Numbered from the stretch's first letter, positions 1 to 7,653 are shown. The stretch is 15,807 nt of DNA from Acidobacteriaceae bacterium (GCA_003165855.1 PMXH01000134.1:1-15807), one strand, 5' to 3'. Translations and numbers: made by a program. The notes: generated by a model not told the origin, from the sequence alone.

Positions 1-6
1 CCGCAA

Positions 7-36
7 TTGCCATCCCTGCTCCTACCCGAATAGAAT
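7..36 (+). promoter_or_regulatory. Sigma70-like promoter for coaD
   Basis: A TTGCCA hexamer (7-12, five of six matches to the -35 consensus) lies 18 bp upstream of TAGAAT (31-36, five of six matches to the -10 consensus). Transcription would start near 43-44, giving a leader of about 30 nt before the coaD ATG at 74. TAGAAT also appears as the -10 hexamer of the tRNA and rpe promoter candidates in this window. Inferred from sequence match only. Confidence 0.5.
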
Positions 37-73
37 CCTCTATTACCCAGCCACGCCTGTTCCTGTGAGGACG

Positions 74-637
74 ATGCACAAAGGCATTGCTATCTATCCC
101 GGCTCGTTTGATCCGACCACGAACGGGCACCTCGATTTGATCGAGCGCGGCGCCAAGATTTTTGAGGAATTGGTGGTCGCGATCCTGCGCAACTCGGAGA
201 AGATTCCGATGTTCAGCGTGGCCGAACGGCTGGAGATGCTGCGGGCGCTCACCGGACATCTGAAGAATGTGCGCATCGACACTTTTGACGGGCTGATGGT
301 CGAGTATGCGAAATCGCTGGAGGCGACTTGCATCCTGCGCGGCATCCGGGCCATCAGCGACTACGAATATGAATTGCAGATGGCGTTGATGAACCGCAAG
401 CTCGAACCCACGCTGGAGACCGTCTTCATGATGCCGGCCGACAAGTACTCCTACGTAAGCTCGCGGTTGGTACGCGAAGTGGCGCAGGCGGGCGGCCCGG
501 TGAAGGGACTGGTCCCGGAAGTGGTGGAGCAGAAGCTGCGCGAAAAACTTGAACTCGCTTACAAGTTCCACGACGAGATGCACAAAATAACGGCGGTTCC
601 TGGTGGAAAAGAAAAGAAGAGGAAAAAGAAATCATGA
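74..637 (+). CDS. coaD: Phosphopantetheine adenylyltransferase (CoaD)
   Basis: Joins ATP and 4'-phosphopantetheine to make dephospho-CoA, the penultimate step of coenzyme A synthesis in the cytosol. The N-terminus reads YPGSFDPTTNGH; TTNGH (residues 15-19) is the nucleotidyltransferase (T/H)xGH ATP-binding motif. ILRGIRAISDYEYE and YSYVSSRLVREVA are the conserved central and ATP-site segments. I chose ATG 74 rather than the in-frame GTG at 65, because homologues begin a few residues before the YPG motif and GAGG (67-70) precedes the ATG, although the spacing is short. At 187 aa it is about 25 residues longer than the usual ~160 aa; the extra is a C-terminal tail ending in the Lys/Arg-rich KEKKRKKKS. 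Its stop overlaps the next start (ATGA), which suggests translational coupling with the aminotransferase. Family assignment is very secure; the role of the basic tail is unknown. Confidence 0.97.
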   Translation: MHKGIAIYPGSFDPTTNGHLDLIERGAKIFEELVVAILRNSEKIPMFSVAERLEMLRALTGHLKNVRIDTFDGLMVEYAKSLEATCILRGIRAISDYEYELQMALMNRKLEPTLETVFMMPADKYSYVSSRLVREVAQAGGPVKGLVPEVVEQKLREKLELAYKFHDEMHKITAVPGGKEKKRKKKS

Positions 638-1830
638 CCACGGCAATTATAGAAGCGCTCAAACTTACCGACCGAATCAACCGCATTGAGCCCTCAGCCA
701 CGATGGCGGTGGTGGCCGAGGCTGACAAGTTGCGCGCGCAGGGCATCGACGTGGTGGATTTCGGCGCCGGCGAGCCCCATTTCGCCACGCCGCAGCACAT
801 CAAGGACGCGGCCATCGCCGCCATTCAGGGCAACTTTACAAAGTACACGGCGGTGCCGGGCACGCCTGAGGTGCGCGACGCGATCGTGCACCGTCATGCC
901 GTGGACTTCGATTCCGATTACCGTCGCGAAGAGGCCATCGCCTCGACCGGCGGCAAGCACGCGCTGTTCAATGCCGTTCAGGTGCTGGTGGATCACGGCG
1001 ACGAAGTGATTTTACCGGTGCCCTACTGGGTTTCGTTCAAGGACATCGTGCGCTATGCCGGCGGCGAGTGCGTGTTGCTGCACTCGGATGAGTCGCAAGG
1101 CTTCCGGGTCACGGCTGAAATGGTCGCGCGACTGATCACGCCGCGCACCAAGGTGATCATCCTGAATTCGCCGTCGAATCCTTCCGGCGCGGTGATGAGC
1201 GCGGAAGATCTTACCGAAGTTGTCCGCCTCGCGCACGAGCGCGGAATCTGGGTGCTCTCCGACGAGTGTTACGTCTATCTGAATTACACCGGCAGGAATT
1301 TTTCCGTGGGATCGCTGCGCCAGTTTCGAGAACGCGTCGTGGTGCTGGGTTCGCTCTCGAAAACTTACGCTATGACGGGTTGGCGCCTGGGCTACGCGCT
1401 CGGTCCGGCGGCGGTGGTGAGTGCGATGTCGAAGTTGCAGAGCCAGTCCACTTCAAACCCGACTTCGATCGTGCAGAAAGCTGCCGTGGCGGCGTTGAAG
1501 GGACCGCAGGAGTGCGTTGAAGAAATGCGGCGCGAGTATATCGAACTTCGCGACCACGTGGTGAAAGGCCTACGCTCGATTCCCGGCATCGCCTGCACGC
1601 TGCCGGAAGGCGCGTTCTATGCCTACCCGAACATCTCGGCATTCCTGGGACGCGGCAACGTGAAGTCAGCATCAGACGTGGCGGGACGGTTGCTTCGGGA
1701 AGCGCATGTGGCTACGGTGCCGGGAGAAGGATTTGGCACCAGCGACCACATCCGCGTCTCCTACGCGACCTCGAAGGCAGAGTTGGATCGCGGGCTCGAA
1801 CGCATGCGGAAGTTCTTCGCAGGGCTGTAG
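634..1830 (+). CDS. PLP-dependent class I aminotransferase (aspartate aminotransferase-like)
   Basis: Predicted cytosolic pyridoxal-phosphate aminotransferase of fold type I, most like the thermophile/Bacillus-type aspartate (or aspartate/prephenate) aminotransferases. Its 398 aa is the normal length. Visible motifs are GAGEPHFATP near residue 45, YTAVPGTPEVRDAI (71-84), NSPSNPSGAV (178-187, cofactor-binding Asn), SDECY (209-213, Asp and Tyr that hold the pyridine ring) and SLSKTYAMTGWRLGY (240-254), which carries the Schiff-base lysine K243. A late IRVSYATS supplies the substrate-carboxylate Arg. The start ATG overlaps the coaD stop; an AGAGGA lies about 10 nt upstream, so coupled translation is likely. 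A terminator follows about 50 bp after the stop. The exact amino donor cannot be read from sequence, and alternatives are aromatic or alanine aminotransferase activity. Confidence 0.93.
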   Translation: MTTAIIEALKLTDRINRIEPSATMAVVAEADKLRAQGIDVVDFGAGEPHFATPQHIKDAAIAAIQGNFTKYTAVPGTPEVRDAIVHRHAVDFDSDYRREEAIASTGGKHALFNAVQVLVDHGDEVILPVPYWVSFKDIVRYAGGECVLLHSDESQGFRVTAEMVARLITPRTKVIILNSPSNPSGAVMSAEDLTEVVRLAHERGIWVLSDECYVYLNYTGRNFSVGSLRQFRERVVVLGSLSKTYAMTGWRLGYALGPAAVVSAMSKLQSQSTSNPTSIVQKAAVAALKGPQECVEEMRREYIELRDHVVKGLRSIPGIACTLPEGAFYAYPNISAFLGRGNVKSASDVAGRLLREAHVATVPGEGFGTSDHIRVSYATSKAELDRGLERMRKFFAGL

Positions 1831-1879
1831 GCACGGGATTCACCGGCATAAGGCGCTGTTGATGTTTAGGTTCGGCGGA

Positions 1880-1908
1880 GGCCGTCCGTTCGCGAACGGC
1901 CTTTTTTT
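1880..1908 (+). terminator. Rho-independent terminator after the aminotransferase
   Basis: GGCCGT pairs with ACGGCC across one C/A mismatch, then CG/CG closes a TTCG tetraloop, and the stem is followed by seven T residues (1902-1908). This is a textbook intrinsic terminator with an extra-stable UUCG loop. It separates the coaD/aminotransferase transcript from manA, whose ATG is only 14 nt after the T-run. Confidence 0.88.
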
Positions 1909-1922
1909 CGGTATCACTTTTC

Positions 1923-2924
1923 ATGGGCAATCTGTATCCATTCTTAATGCTGCCGGGATTCGATCCGCGCCCGTGGGGCACGCACGATCTTTCGCCGATT
2001 TATCCCAATCGTCACTTCGAGGAGAAGATTGGCGAGGCCTGGCTCACTGGCGACGATTGCAAAGTGGCCAACGGACCGTTCACCGGGCAGACGCTGGCAC
2101 AGCTCAGCCAACAGCATCATCGGGCGCTTGTGGGCGACGCCGCCCGCGATCCGCAACGCTTTCCATTGCTGCTGAAGTTTCTTTTTCCGCATGAGAAGCT
2201 CTCGGTGCAGGTTCATCCTGACGATGAGCAAGCGCGCCGCGTCGGGCAGCCCTGGGGCAAGACTGAGTGCTGGTATGTGGCGCACGCGAAGCCAGGAGCT
2301 CAGATCGCTCTGGGATTGAAACCGGGCGTGATCGTGGCACAATTCGGAGAAGCCATCAATGAGAAGCGCGCCGAAGAGGTGCTGAACTGGCTCAACATTT
2401 ACACCGGCGATATGATTTACGTTTCTGGCGGCACCGTGCACACGCTGGGACCAGGTTCGGTGATCGTCGAGACTCAGCAACAATCGGACACAACCTACCG
2501 CTTGTATGATTACGGACGACCGCGCGAACTGCACCTGAAAGAAGGTTTGGCCGCGGTGAAATTGAAGGTTGCGTCCGGCAAAGTGCTGAGGCCGGCTCCC
2601 CAGCAAATTCGTGGCAGCAACAATCGGCAGGCTGTGCTGGTAGCCGCTCCTTACTTTGTTGTCGATATGTTTGAGATGAAAGATGCGCAGGAACTGAGCA
2701 CGCGCGACGAGTCGGGCAAGAGTTCGGCGCAGATCCTGGTAGCCCTGGAGGGATGCGGCGTAGTGGAAGCGGCGGGAGCGGAGCCGGTCACTATGGCGAA
2801 GGGCGATGCCGTGGTAATTCCGGCGTCGGTGGAAACATTCACAGTCCGCCCGCAGTGGACGCTGGAATTTCTGAAGGCGCATGTGCCAGGTGCGGCGCAG
2901 CCCGAACCGGAAACGCGAATGTAG
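1923..2924 (+). CDS. manA: Mannose-6-phosphate isomerase, class I (ManA)
   Basis: Zinc-dependent isomerase converting fructose-6-phosphate and mannose-6-phosphate, the entry step to GDP-mannose. The short (333 aa) cupin form resembles Bacillus Pmi rather than the ~390 aa E. coli enzyme. The expected zinc ligands are visible: Q96 and H98 in SVQVHPDD, E115 in GKTECWYV, and H173 in SGGTVHTLG; R193 in TYRLYDYGR is the conserved active-site Arg region. The N-terminal FDPRPWGT is typical of the family. Start ATG 1923 keeps that full N-terminus. No Shine-Dalgarno sequence precedes it and the terminator T-run ends 14 nt upstream, so a leaderless or very short-leader mRNA is possible. It is followed 19 nt later by manC in the same orientation, so they are probably one operon. 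Confidence 0.94.
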   Translation: MGNLYPFLMLPGFDPRPWGTHDLSPIYPNRHFEEKIGEAWLTGDDCKVANGPFTGQTLAQLSQQHHRALVGDAARDPQRFPLLLKFLFPHEKLSVQVHPDDEQARRVGQPWGKTECWYVAHAKPGAQIALGLKPGVIVAQFGEAINEKRAEEVLNWLNIYTGDMIYVSGGTVHTLGPGSVIVETQQQSDTTYRLYDYGRPRELHLKEGLAAVKLKVASGKVLRPAPQQIRGSNNRQAVLVAAPYFVVDMFEMKDAQELSTRDESGKSSAQILVALEGCGVVEAAGAEPVTMAKGDAVVIPASVETFTVRPQWTLEFLKAHVPGAAQPEPETRM

Positions 2925-2943
2925 CAAGTGAAATCCGACAAAC

Positions 2944-4053
2944 GTGGCTAAGAACTCAAATTTCTATCCTGTGGTCCTCGCCGGCGGCCGCGGCACGCGT
3001 TTCTGGCCCTTGAGCCGGAAGAAACGTGCCAAACAACTGCTGGCGCTCGACGGCAAGCAAACCATGATCCAGCAGACGGTTGCGCGGTTGCTGCCGCTGG
3101 CTTCCCCGAAGCAATTCTGGATTATTACCAACGACGATCTTCGTCCCGCGATCTTGAAACAGCTTCCGAAGTTGCCGAAGCTGCAGGTGCTGGCCGAGCC
3201 GCTGGGTCGCAATACCGCACCCGCGATCGGACTCGCCGCGTTTCTTCTCTTGCGCGAACATCCCGATGCGGTGATTGGAATGTTTCCTTCCGACCATGTA
3301 ATCGCCAATGAAAAGAGCTATCGCGCGACCATCGAGCGCGCCGCGGAGATCGCCGCCGCGGGAGAAAACATCGTGGTCCTGGGCATTCGCCCCAACCGCG
3401 CGGAAACCGGCTACGGCTACATTGAGGCGGGCAACGCCTTCAGCGGCAACGCTCTACGCGTGCTTCGCTTCACCGAGAAGCCTGACGCGGAGAAAGCATC
3501 TGCATTTGTGGCTGCGGGAAATTATTTCTGGAATAGTGGGATGTTCTTGTGGAGTGCGCGCACGCTGGCCAATGCCCTGCGCGAGCATCTTCCCAAGACC
3601 GCTTCCCTGCTGGAACAAATCGCCGCCGCTTTCGGCACCCGAAACTTTGCGGCGACCTTCCGCAAGCTCTATCCCAAATGCGAGAACATCAGCGTCGATT
3701 ACGCCGTGCTGGAACCGCGTTCGGCGAAGGGCGAGCAGGCCAGCAACCTCTTTTGTCTTCCCGCGGATTTCGGCTGGAACGACCTGGGCTCCTGGACCGC
3801 GCTGCATGAGCATCACATTGCGAAAAACCATCCGCTAGACGATAACGTCGTAACCAGCGCAGGACTGTTTGTTCTGAACGCTTGCGGCAACTATGTGCAT
3901 GCTCCGGGAAAATTTGTCGCGGCTGTGGGCGTGAATGATCTTGTGGTAGTGGAAACTCCGGACGCACTGCTGATCACAACCCGGCAGCACGCGCAGGACG
4001 TAGGTAGGGTGGTGAAGTACTTGGACGAAAAGAAGCTGCACAAGCTCGTATGA
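2944..4053 (+). CDS. manC: Mannose-1-phosphate guanylyltransferase (ManC)
   Basis: Transfers GMP from GTP to mannose-1-phosphate to give GDP-mannose for exopolysaccharide, O-antigen or GDP-fucose-type sugars. The N-terminus carries the pyrophosphorylase signature LAGGRGTRFWPLSRKKRAKQ (residues 12-31). FPSDH (114-118) holds the metal-binding Asp, and GYGYIEAG, FTEKPD, NSGMFLW and FGWNDLGSW are the conserved sugar-nucleotide-binding segments. At 369 aa it is the single-domain form and lacks the C-terminal isomerase cupin found in ~470 aa bifunctional proteins; that job is done by the adjacent manA. The start is GTG at 2944, in the right place for the family, with only a weak AAGTGA upstream. 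The 19-nt gap from manA supports co-transcription. Confidence 0.95.
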   Translation: MAKNSNFYPVVLAGGRGTRFWPLSRKKRAKQLLALDGKQTMIQQTVARLLPLASPKQFWIITNDDLRPAILKQLPKLPKLQVLAEPLGRNTAPAIGLAAFLLLREHPDAVIGMFPSDHVIANEKSYRATIERAAEIAAAGENIVVLGIRPNRAETGYGYIEAGNAFSGNALRVLRFTEKPDAEKASAFVAAGNYFWNSGMFLWSARTLANALREHLPKTASLLEQIAAAFGTRNFAATFRKLYPKCENISVDYAVLEPRSAKGEQASNLFCLPADFGWNDLGSWTALHEHHIAKNHPLDDNVVTSAGLFVLNACGNYVHAPGKFVAAVGVNDLVVVETPDALLITTRQHAQDVGRVVKYLDEKKLHKLV

Positions 4054-4070
4054 AAAGGTGCCCGGGGGCG

Positions 4071-4133
4071 AGTGGTCGGTGATCAGTCACACTGGACATC
4101 CCTGACCACCGGCCACTGCTCACTGGACACTGA
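4071..4133 (+). repeat. Degenerate heptamer array forming an inverted repeat
   Basis: The manC-mutase gap reads in register as nine 7-mers. On the right half the units are CCACCGG, CCACTGC, TCACTGG and ACACTGA. The left half holds the same type in reverse complement (AGTGGTC, GGTGATC). The left arm 4071-4086 and right arm 4102-4117 match at 14 of 16 positions as an inverted repeat around a 15-nt loop, and CACTGGACA occurs twice (4090-4098 and 4121-4129). It ends six bases before the mutase ATG. It has the same design as the array at 13812-13888 but a different heptamer. There is no T-run, so it is not a standard terminator. Confidence 0.75.
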
Positions 4134-4139
4134 ACTTCC

Positions 4140-5555
4140 ATGGCTCAAGAGATCAAATTCGGAACCGACGGCTGGCGCGGCATCATCGCCGACGATTTCA
4201 CCTTCGACAACGTGCGCAGGGTCGCCGGCGCGATCGCCTCCTACGTATTGAAGTATGAGGACTCTCAGCACGGTGTAATTATCGGCTATGACACACGTTT
4301 CGCTTCTCAACGCGCGGCGCAAGTGGCCGCCGGCGTGATCGCCGCCGCGGGCATCCCCGTGCAACTGGCCAAGGATTACACGCCCACCCCAGCCGTGTCC
4401 TACGCGGTAAAGAACAAAGGCGCTGCGGGCGGAGTGATGGTCACTTCGAGTCACAATCCGTGGAACTGGAACGGAGTGAAGTTCAAAGGAAGTTTCGGCG
4501 GGTCTGCGACGCCCGCCATCATGAAAAGAATTGAAGAAGAGATGCGCGCGGGTGCGATGCCGCAAGGCGCGAAGGCGGCCATCGAAGAGGTTGACATCAA
4601 GACACCCTACGTCGCGGCAGTTTGCCGCTTTGCCGACATGGATCTGATCGGCAAAACCAAATTCAAGTTTGCCATCGACTCCATGTACGGTTCCGGCCGG
4701 GGAGTTCTTGCCGGAATCTTCCGCGAGCGCGGCATTCAGTTCACGGCGATTCGCCAGGAACTCAACCCGTTATTCCCCGATATCAATCCCGAGCCTATCG
4801 AACCGCACATTTCCCTGCTCCAGCAAACCGTAGTCCGCGAGCAGTGCGACGCCGGACTGGCTACTGACGGCGATGCCGACCGCATCGGCGCGGTCGCCGA
4901 AGATGGCAGCTTCGTGGACTCGCACAAGATATTCTGCGTCCTGCTGCGCTGGCTGCTGGTTCGTAAGAAATGGTCCGGAGACGTGGTCCGCGCCTTCAAT
5001 ACGACGCGCATGCTCGATCGCATTGCCTCCAAGTACGGCCGCAAGCTCTACGAAACCCAAATCGGATTCAAGTACATCGCGGATCTGATGATGGAGCACG
5101 ACATTCTCATCGGCGGCGAAGAGTCCGGCGGCATCGGCTACTCGCGCTTTCTGCCGGAACGAGATGGAGTCTTGAATTGCCTGCTGCTGGCCAACGTCAT
5201 GGCGGAGGAAGGCAAGCCGCTCGGCCAGTTGGTTGCCGACCTGCAAAGCGAATTCGGCCCGCACTATTATGGCCGCCGCGATCTGCACATTCCCGAAGAG
5301 ATCAAGCAGAACGCGATTCAGCGAGCTCGATCTGAAACCACGCAAAGCCTGGGACGCTATCGCGTCGTGAAGAAGGAAAATCTCGATGGCATCAAGTTTT
5401 TCCTCGATGCGCCAACCAACGGGAACGGAGCGGAAGCCTGGATCTTGTTCCGCGCTTCGGGAACGGAGCCACTGCTGCGTGCATACGCGGAGGCCTCGTC
5501 CCCGGAATTGGTGAACGAAATCCTGACAGCCGCTGAGAGTTTTGTTCAGAACTGA
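4140..5555 (+). CDS. Phosphomannomutase/phosphoglucomutase (alpha-D-phosphohexomutase)
   Basis: Interconverts hexose-6-phosphate and hexose-1-phosphate through a phosphoserine enzyme. Between manA and manC products this would supply mannose-1-phosphate, and glucose-1-phosphate if dual-specific. All four superfamily signatures are present in order: FGTDGWRG at the N-terminus, TSSHNP (102-107) with the phosphorylated S104, DGDADR (243-248) binding Mg2+, GGEESGG (325-331) for sugar specificity, and RASGTEP (438-444) for phosphate binding. Length of 471 aa is normal. The ATG has no Shine-Dalgarno sequence, and the upstream 86 bp are occupied by the heptamer array. Glucose versus mannose preference cannot be settled from motifs; GEES is shared by both. 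The gene context favours mannose. Confidence 0.93.
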   Translation: MAQEIKFGTDGWRGIIADDFTFDNVRRVAGAIASYVLKYEDSQHGVIIGYDTRFASQRAAQVAAGVIAAAGIPVQLAKDYTPTPAVSYAVKNKGAAGGVMVTSSHNPWNWNGVKFKGSFGGSATPAIMKRIEEEMRAGAMPQGAKAAIEEVDIKTPYVAAVCRFADMDLIGKTKFKFAIDSMYGSGRGVLAGIFRERGIQFTAIRQELNPLFPDINPEPIEPHISLLQQTVVREQCDAGLATDGDADRIGAVAEDGSFVDSHKIFCVLLRWLLVRKKWSGDVVRAFNTTRMLDRIASKYGRKLYETQIGFKYIADLMMEHDILIGGEESGGIGYSRFLPERDGVLNCLLLANVMAEEGKPLGQLVADLQSEFGPHYYGRRDLHIPEEIKQNAIQRARSETTQSLGRYRVVKKENLDGIKFFLDAPTNGNGAEAWILFRASGTEPLLRAYAEASSPELVNEILTAAESFVQN

Positions 5556-5563
5556 GAACTAAG

Positions 5564-5579
5564 ACCGGTGGTTACCGGT
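5564..5579 (+). other. Small hairpin after the mutase gene
   Basis: ACCGGT, a GGTT loop, then ACCGGT again make a 6-bp perfect stem nine bases after the mutase stop codon. No T-run follows, so it may stabilise a 3' end or aid Rho-dependent termination rather than act as an intrinsic terminator. Confidence 0.4.
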
Positions 5580-5614
5580 GTCATTCATCTGTTCGAAACT
5601 CCACATTTGATGCG

Positions 5615-5632
5615 GCAGTAATGCGATACTGC
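5615..5632 (+). promoter_or_regulatory. Palindrome just upstream of the M48 peptidase gene
   Basis: GCAGTA (5615-5620) and TACTGC (5627-5632) form a perfect 6-bp inverted repeat with a 6-nt centre. It ends nine bases before the ATG at 5642. The position fits an operator, and there is a weak TTGATG (5607-5612), 18 bp, GCTAAT (5631-5636) promoter candidate across it. The regulator is unknown. Confidence 0.3.
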
Positions 5633-5641
5633 TAATTGAGC

Positions 5642-6796
5642 ATGACTTTCGCCGGAAGCGCAACCTCGACCGCAGACGCACCTGAAGCGCGTCGCTACAA
5701 CCGGATCCACCGCTGGCTCGGGATTGCCGATTTTGTCATCGGCTCCGCTTTTCTGGTTCTTCTGCTGGTCACCCGCTGGACGGATTGGCTGCGCGATCTT
5801 GCTTTGCGCCGCGGATTCCAGAACTACACCCTGGCCATCTTTATCTATCTGTTTTTCCTGCTCCTGATCAGTAAACTGCTCGGCCTGGGCCTCGACTACT
5901 ACGGATTCCGTCTGGAGCGAAGGTTCCAACTCTCCACGCAAAAAGTTCGCTCGTGGCTTTGGGATGAAGCCAAGGGCTTTCTGGTTGGATTGGTGCTCGC
6001 AGGCATCGTCGTAGAGTTGCTGTATTTCATGATTCGCCAGTTCCCGCAGCATTGGTGGCTCATCACCTGGGCGCTGTTCATGGGCCTGTTCATATTATTG
6101 GCCCAGTTGGCGCCGGTAGTGCTATTCCCAATCTTTTACAAGTTCGAACCGCTGGACAATGAAGACCTGCGGCGCCGTCTGGTGCAACTGAGCGAGCACG
6201 CGGGCACGCGGGTGCGTGGAATTTATCGCTGGAAGCTTTCGGAAAAAAGTAAGAAAGCCAATGCGGCTCTCACCGGACTCGGACGTACCCGCCGCATCAT
6301 CCTCGCCGACACGCTGCTGGACAATTACGCTCCCGAGGAAATCGAGGCGGTCCTCGCTCATGAACTCGGGCATCATGTTCATCGTCACATTCTGAAGAGC
6401 ATTCTGGTTCAAGCCGGAACGACCTTGCTCGGCTTCTGGGTGGCGAACTGGGTGCTGCACTACGCGGTCGATCGCCACATGTTCGAGGAGCTTTCCGATT
6501 TCGCCAACCTGCCCTTACTTGCTCTAACCGCGACTGCGCTTTCGCTCCTGCTGATGCCGGCTCTCAATGCCTACTCGCGCTATAACGAGCGCCAGGCCGA
6601 CCGCTATGCTTTTGAATCCATCGCCAGCGTGGAGCCCTTCGTTTCGTCGATGAACAAGCTGGCGCAGCAGAACCTGGCCGAGCGCACACCTTCGCGGTGG
6701 ATTGAAGTGTTGTTCCATTCCCATCCGGCGATTTCAAAACGCGTGGCGGCAGCAGAGGCGTGGGGCCGCCTGCACAGTGCAGGTCCGCAAGCGTGA
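5642..6796 (+). CDS. M48 family membrane metallopeptidase (Ste24/CAAX-protease-like)
   Basis: Predicted integral-membrane zinc endopeptidase of family M48, probably involved in membrane-protein quality control. The order is a short hydrophilic N-terminus, several hydrophobic segments (roughly residues 30-45, 62-82, 113-132, 140-163), then the cytosolic catalytic part. HELGH (240-244) is the zinc HExxH motif, NERQAD carries the third ligand E316, and SHPAISKR near the C-terminus is the conserved M48 basic segment. KSKKANAALTGLG matches the strand preceding the catalytic helix. Length of 384 aa is close to Ste24-type proteins (400-430 aa). ATG 5642 is preferred over an in-frame TTG six bases earlier; neither has a clear Shine-Dalgarno sequence. 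The substrate is unknown; true CAAX processing is unlikely in a bacterium. It faces kdsB tail to tail with only 33 bp between them. Confidence 0.93.
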   Translation: MTFAGSATSTADAPEARRYNRIHRWLGIADFVIGSAFLVLLLVTRWTDWLRDLALRRGFQNYTLAIFIYLFFLLLISKLLGLGLDYYGFRLERRFQLSTQKVRSWLWDEAKGFLVGLVLAGIVVELLYFMIRQFPQHWWLITWALFMGLFILLAQLAPVVLFPIFYKFEPLDNEDLRRRLVQLSEHAGTRVRGIYRWKLSEKSKKANAALTGLGRTRRIILADTLLDNYAPEEIEAVLAHELGHHVHRHILKSILVQAGTTLLGFWVANWVLHYAVDRHMFEELSDFANLPLLALTATALSLLLMPALNAYSRYNERQADRYAFESIASVEPFVSSMNKLAQQNLAERTPSRWIEVLFHSHPAISKRVAAAEAWGRLHSAGPQA

Positions 6797-6829
6797 GCCG
6801 CAACTCCTTCACCCTGAATTAAAGGCAAC

Positions 6830-7549
6830 TCAACGCTTCCGCAGAATTTCGGCCACGCGTTGCAAATCCTCCTCGGTATCCACGCCCACGGAGTCGTAAG
6901 GCGTTTCGCCCACATAGATGGAGATGCCGTTTTCCAGAAAACGCAGTTGTTCCAGCCGTTCACTTTTTTCGAGTATCGATTCCGGCTGGCTCACAAAGAG
7001 ATCGAGAGCGGATTTTCTGTAAGCGTACAGGCCGAGGTGTTTGAAATAGCGTGGGGCCGTGCCGTCGCGATCGAAGGGAATCGTCGCTCGGGAAAAATAG
7101 AGAGCGCGGCCTCCGGGAGCGGTCACAACTTTCACCGCGTTAGGATTGTCGACATCTTCCGGCGGACACAGAGTCTTTACGGTCCCCACCTGCACTGCCG
7201 GGTCTTTCATTACGTCGAGCAGGGTGGCAACCTGCTCCGGGTGCACGAGCGGTTCATCGCCTTGCACGTTCACATAAACATCCGCCGCGACGGAGTTGGA
7301 AACTTCATGCACCCGTTCGGTCCCGCTGCGGTGACTGGCTGAAGTCATCTGCGCGCTCCAGCCGCGCTGGCGGCAGACTTCCAGAATCTCTTCGGAATCC
7401 GTAGCGATGATCACGTCCGCGAGCAGCGGTGACGAGCGGACCGCCTCGTACACCAAGCCCACCAGCGGTTTCCCCGCAATCTCGCGCAGCATTTTGCGCG
7501 GCAGACGGGTCGAGGCCAGCCGCGCCGGAATCACCGCAATAGTTTTCAT
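6830..7549 (-). CDS. kdsB: 3-deoxy-manno-octulosonate cytidylyltransferase (KdsB)
   Basis: Activates Kdo with CTP to CMP-Kdo for the inner core of lipopolysaccharide. The protein opens with IPARLASTRLPRKML (residues 7-21), the nucleotide-binding signature. Also visible are ATDSEEI (49-55), SGTERVHEV, VNVQGDEPLV (93-102) with metal-binding D98, YFSRATIPFDR and the C-terminal SERLEQLRFLENG. At 239 aa it fits the ~245-250 aa family. I placed the start at the ATG whose complement is 7547-7549, directly before the conserved KTIAVIPAR. The frame stays open about 49 codons upstream, but that extension is not family-like and would run through the tRNA promoter region. No strong Shine-Dalgarno sequence is seen. 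The gene implies an LPS-bearing Gram-negative cell. Confidence 0.96.
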   Translation of the reverse strand: MKTIAVIPARLASTRLPRKMLREIAGKPLVGLVYEAVRSSPLLADVIIATDSEEILEVCRQRGWSAQMTSASHRSGTERVHEVSNSVAADVYVNVQGDEPLVHPEQVATLLDVMKDPAVQVGTVKTLCPPEDVDNPNAVKVVTAPGGRALYFSRATIPFDRDGTAPRYFKHLGLYAYRKSALDLFVSQPESILEKSERLEQLRFLENGISIYVGETPYDSVGVDTEEDLQRVAEILRKR

Positions 7550-7623
7550 GCGAGAACCAGTTTCCAGCTTCCCGCCGTAACTGGCAAGTATCACATCTAC
7601 GAATGGACTTACATTCCTGCGGT

Positions 7624-7653
7624 TTGACACGCTTTTGCAGCGGCTCTTAGAAT
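7624..7653 (+). promoter_or_regulatory. Strong sigma70-like promoter for tRNA-Met
   Basis: A perfect TTGACA (7624-7629) is followed after 18 bp by TAGAAT (7648-7653, five of six). Predicted transcription start is near 7660, which gives the tRNA precursor a 5' leader of about 98 nt to be removed by RNase P. This is the best promoter match in the window. Nothing else recognisable was found in the rest of 7550-7757. Confidence 0.65.

Noticed and set aside
65..73. GTG 65 as coaD start
   Set aside because: ATG 74 matches the family N-terminus, and the bases around GTG 65 provide the ribosome-binding GAGG for the ATG.
1944..2927. Long antisense open frame opposite manA (327 codons)
   Set aside because: It is His/Arg/Leu-rich without domains and lies wholly opposite a well-motifed gene; a typical shadow frame in GC-rich DNA.
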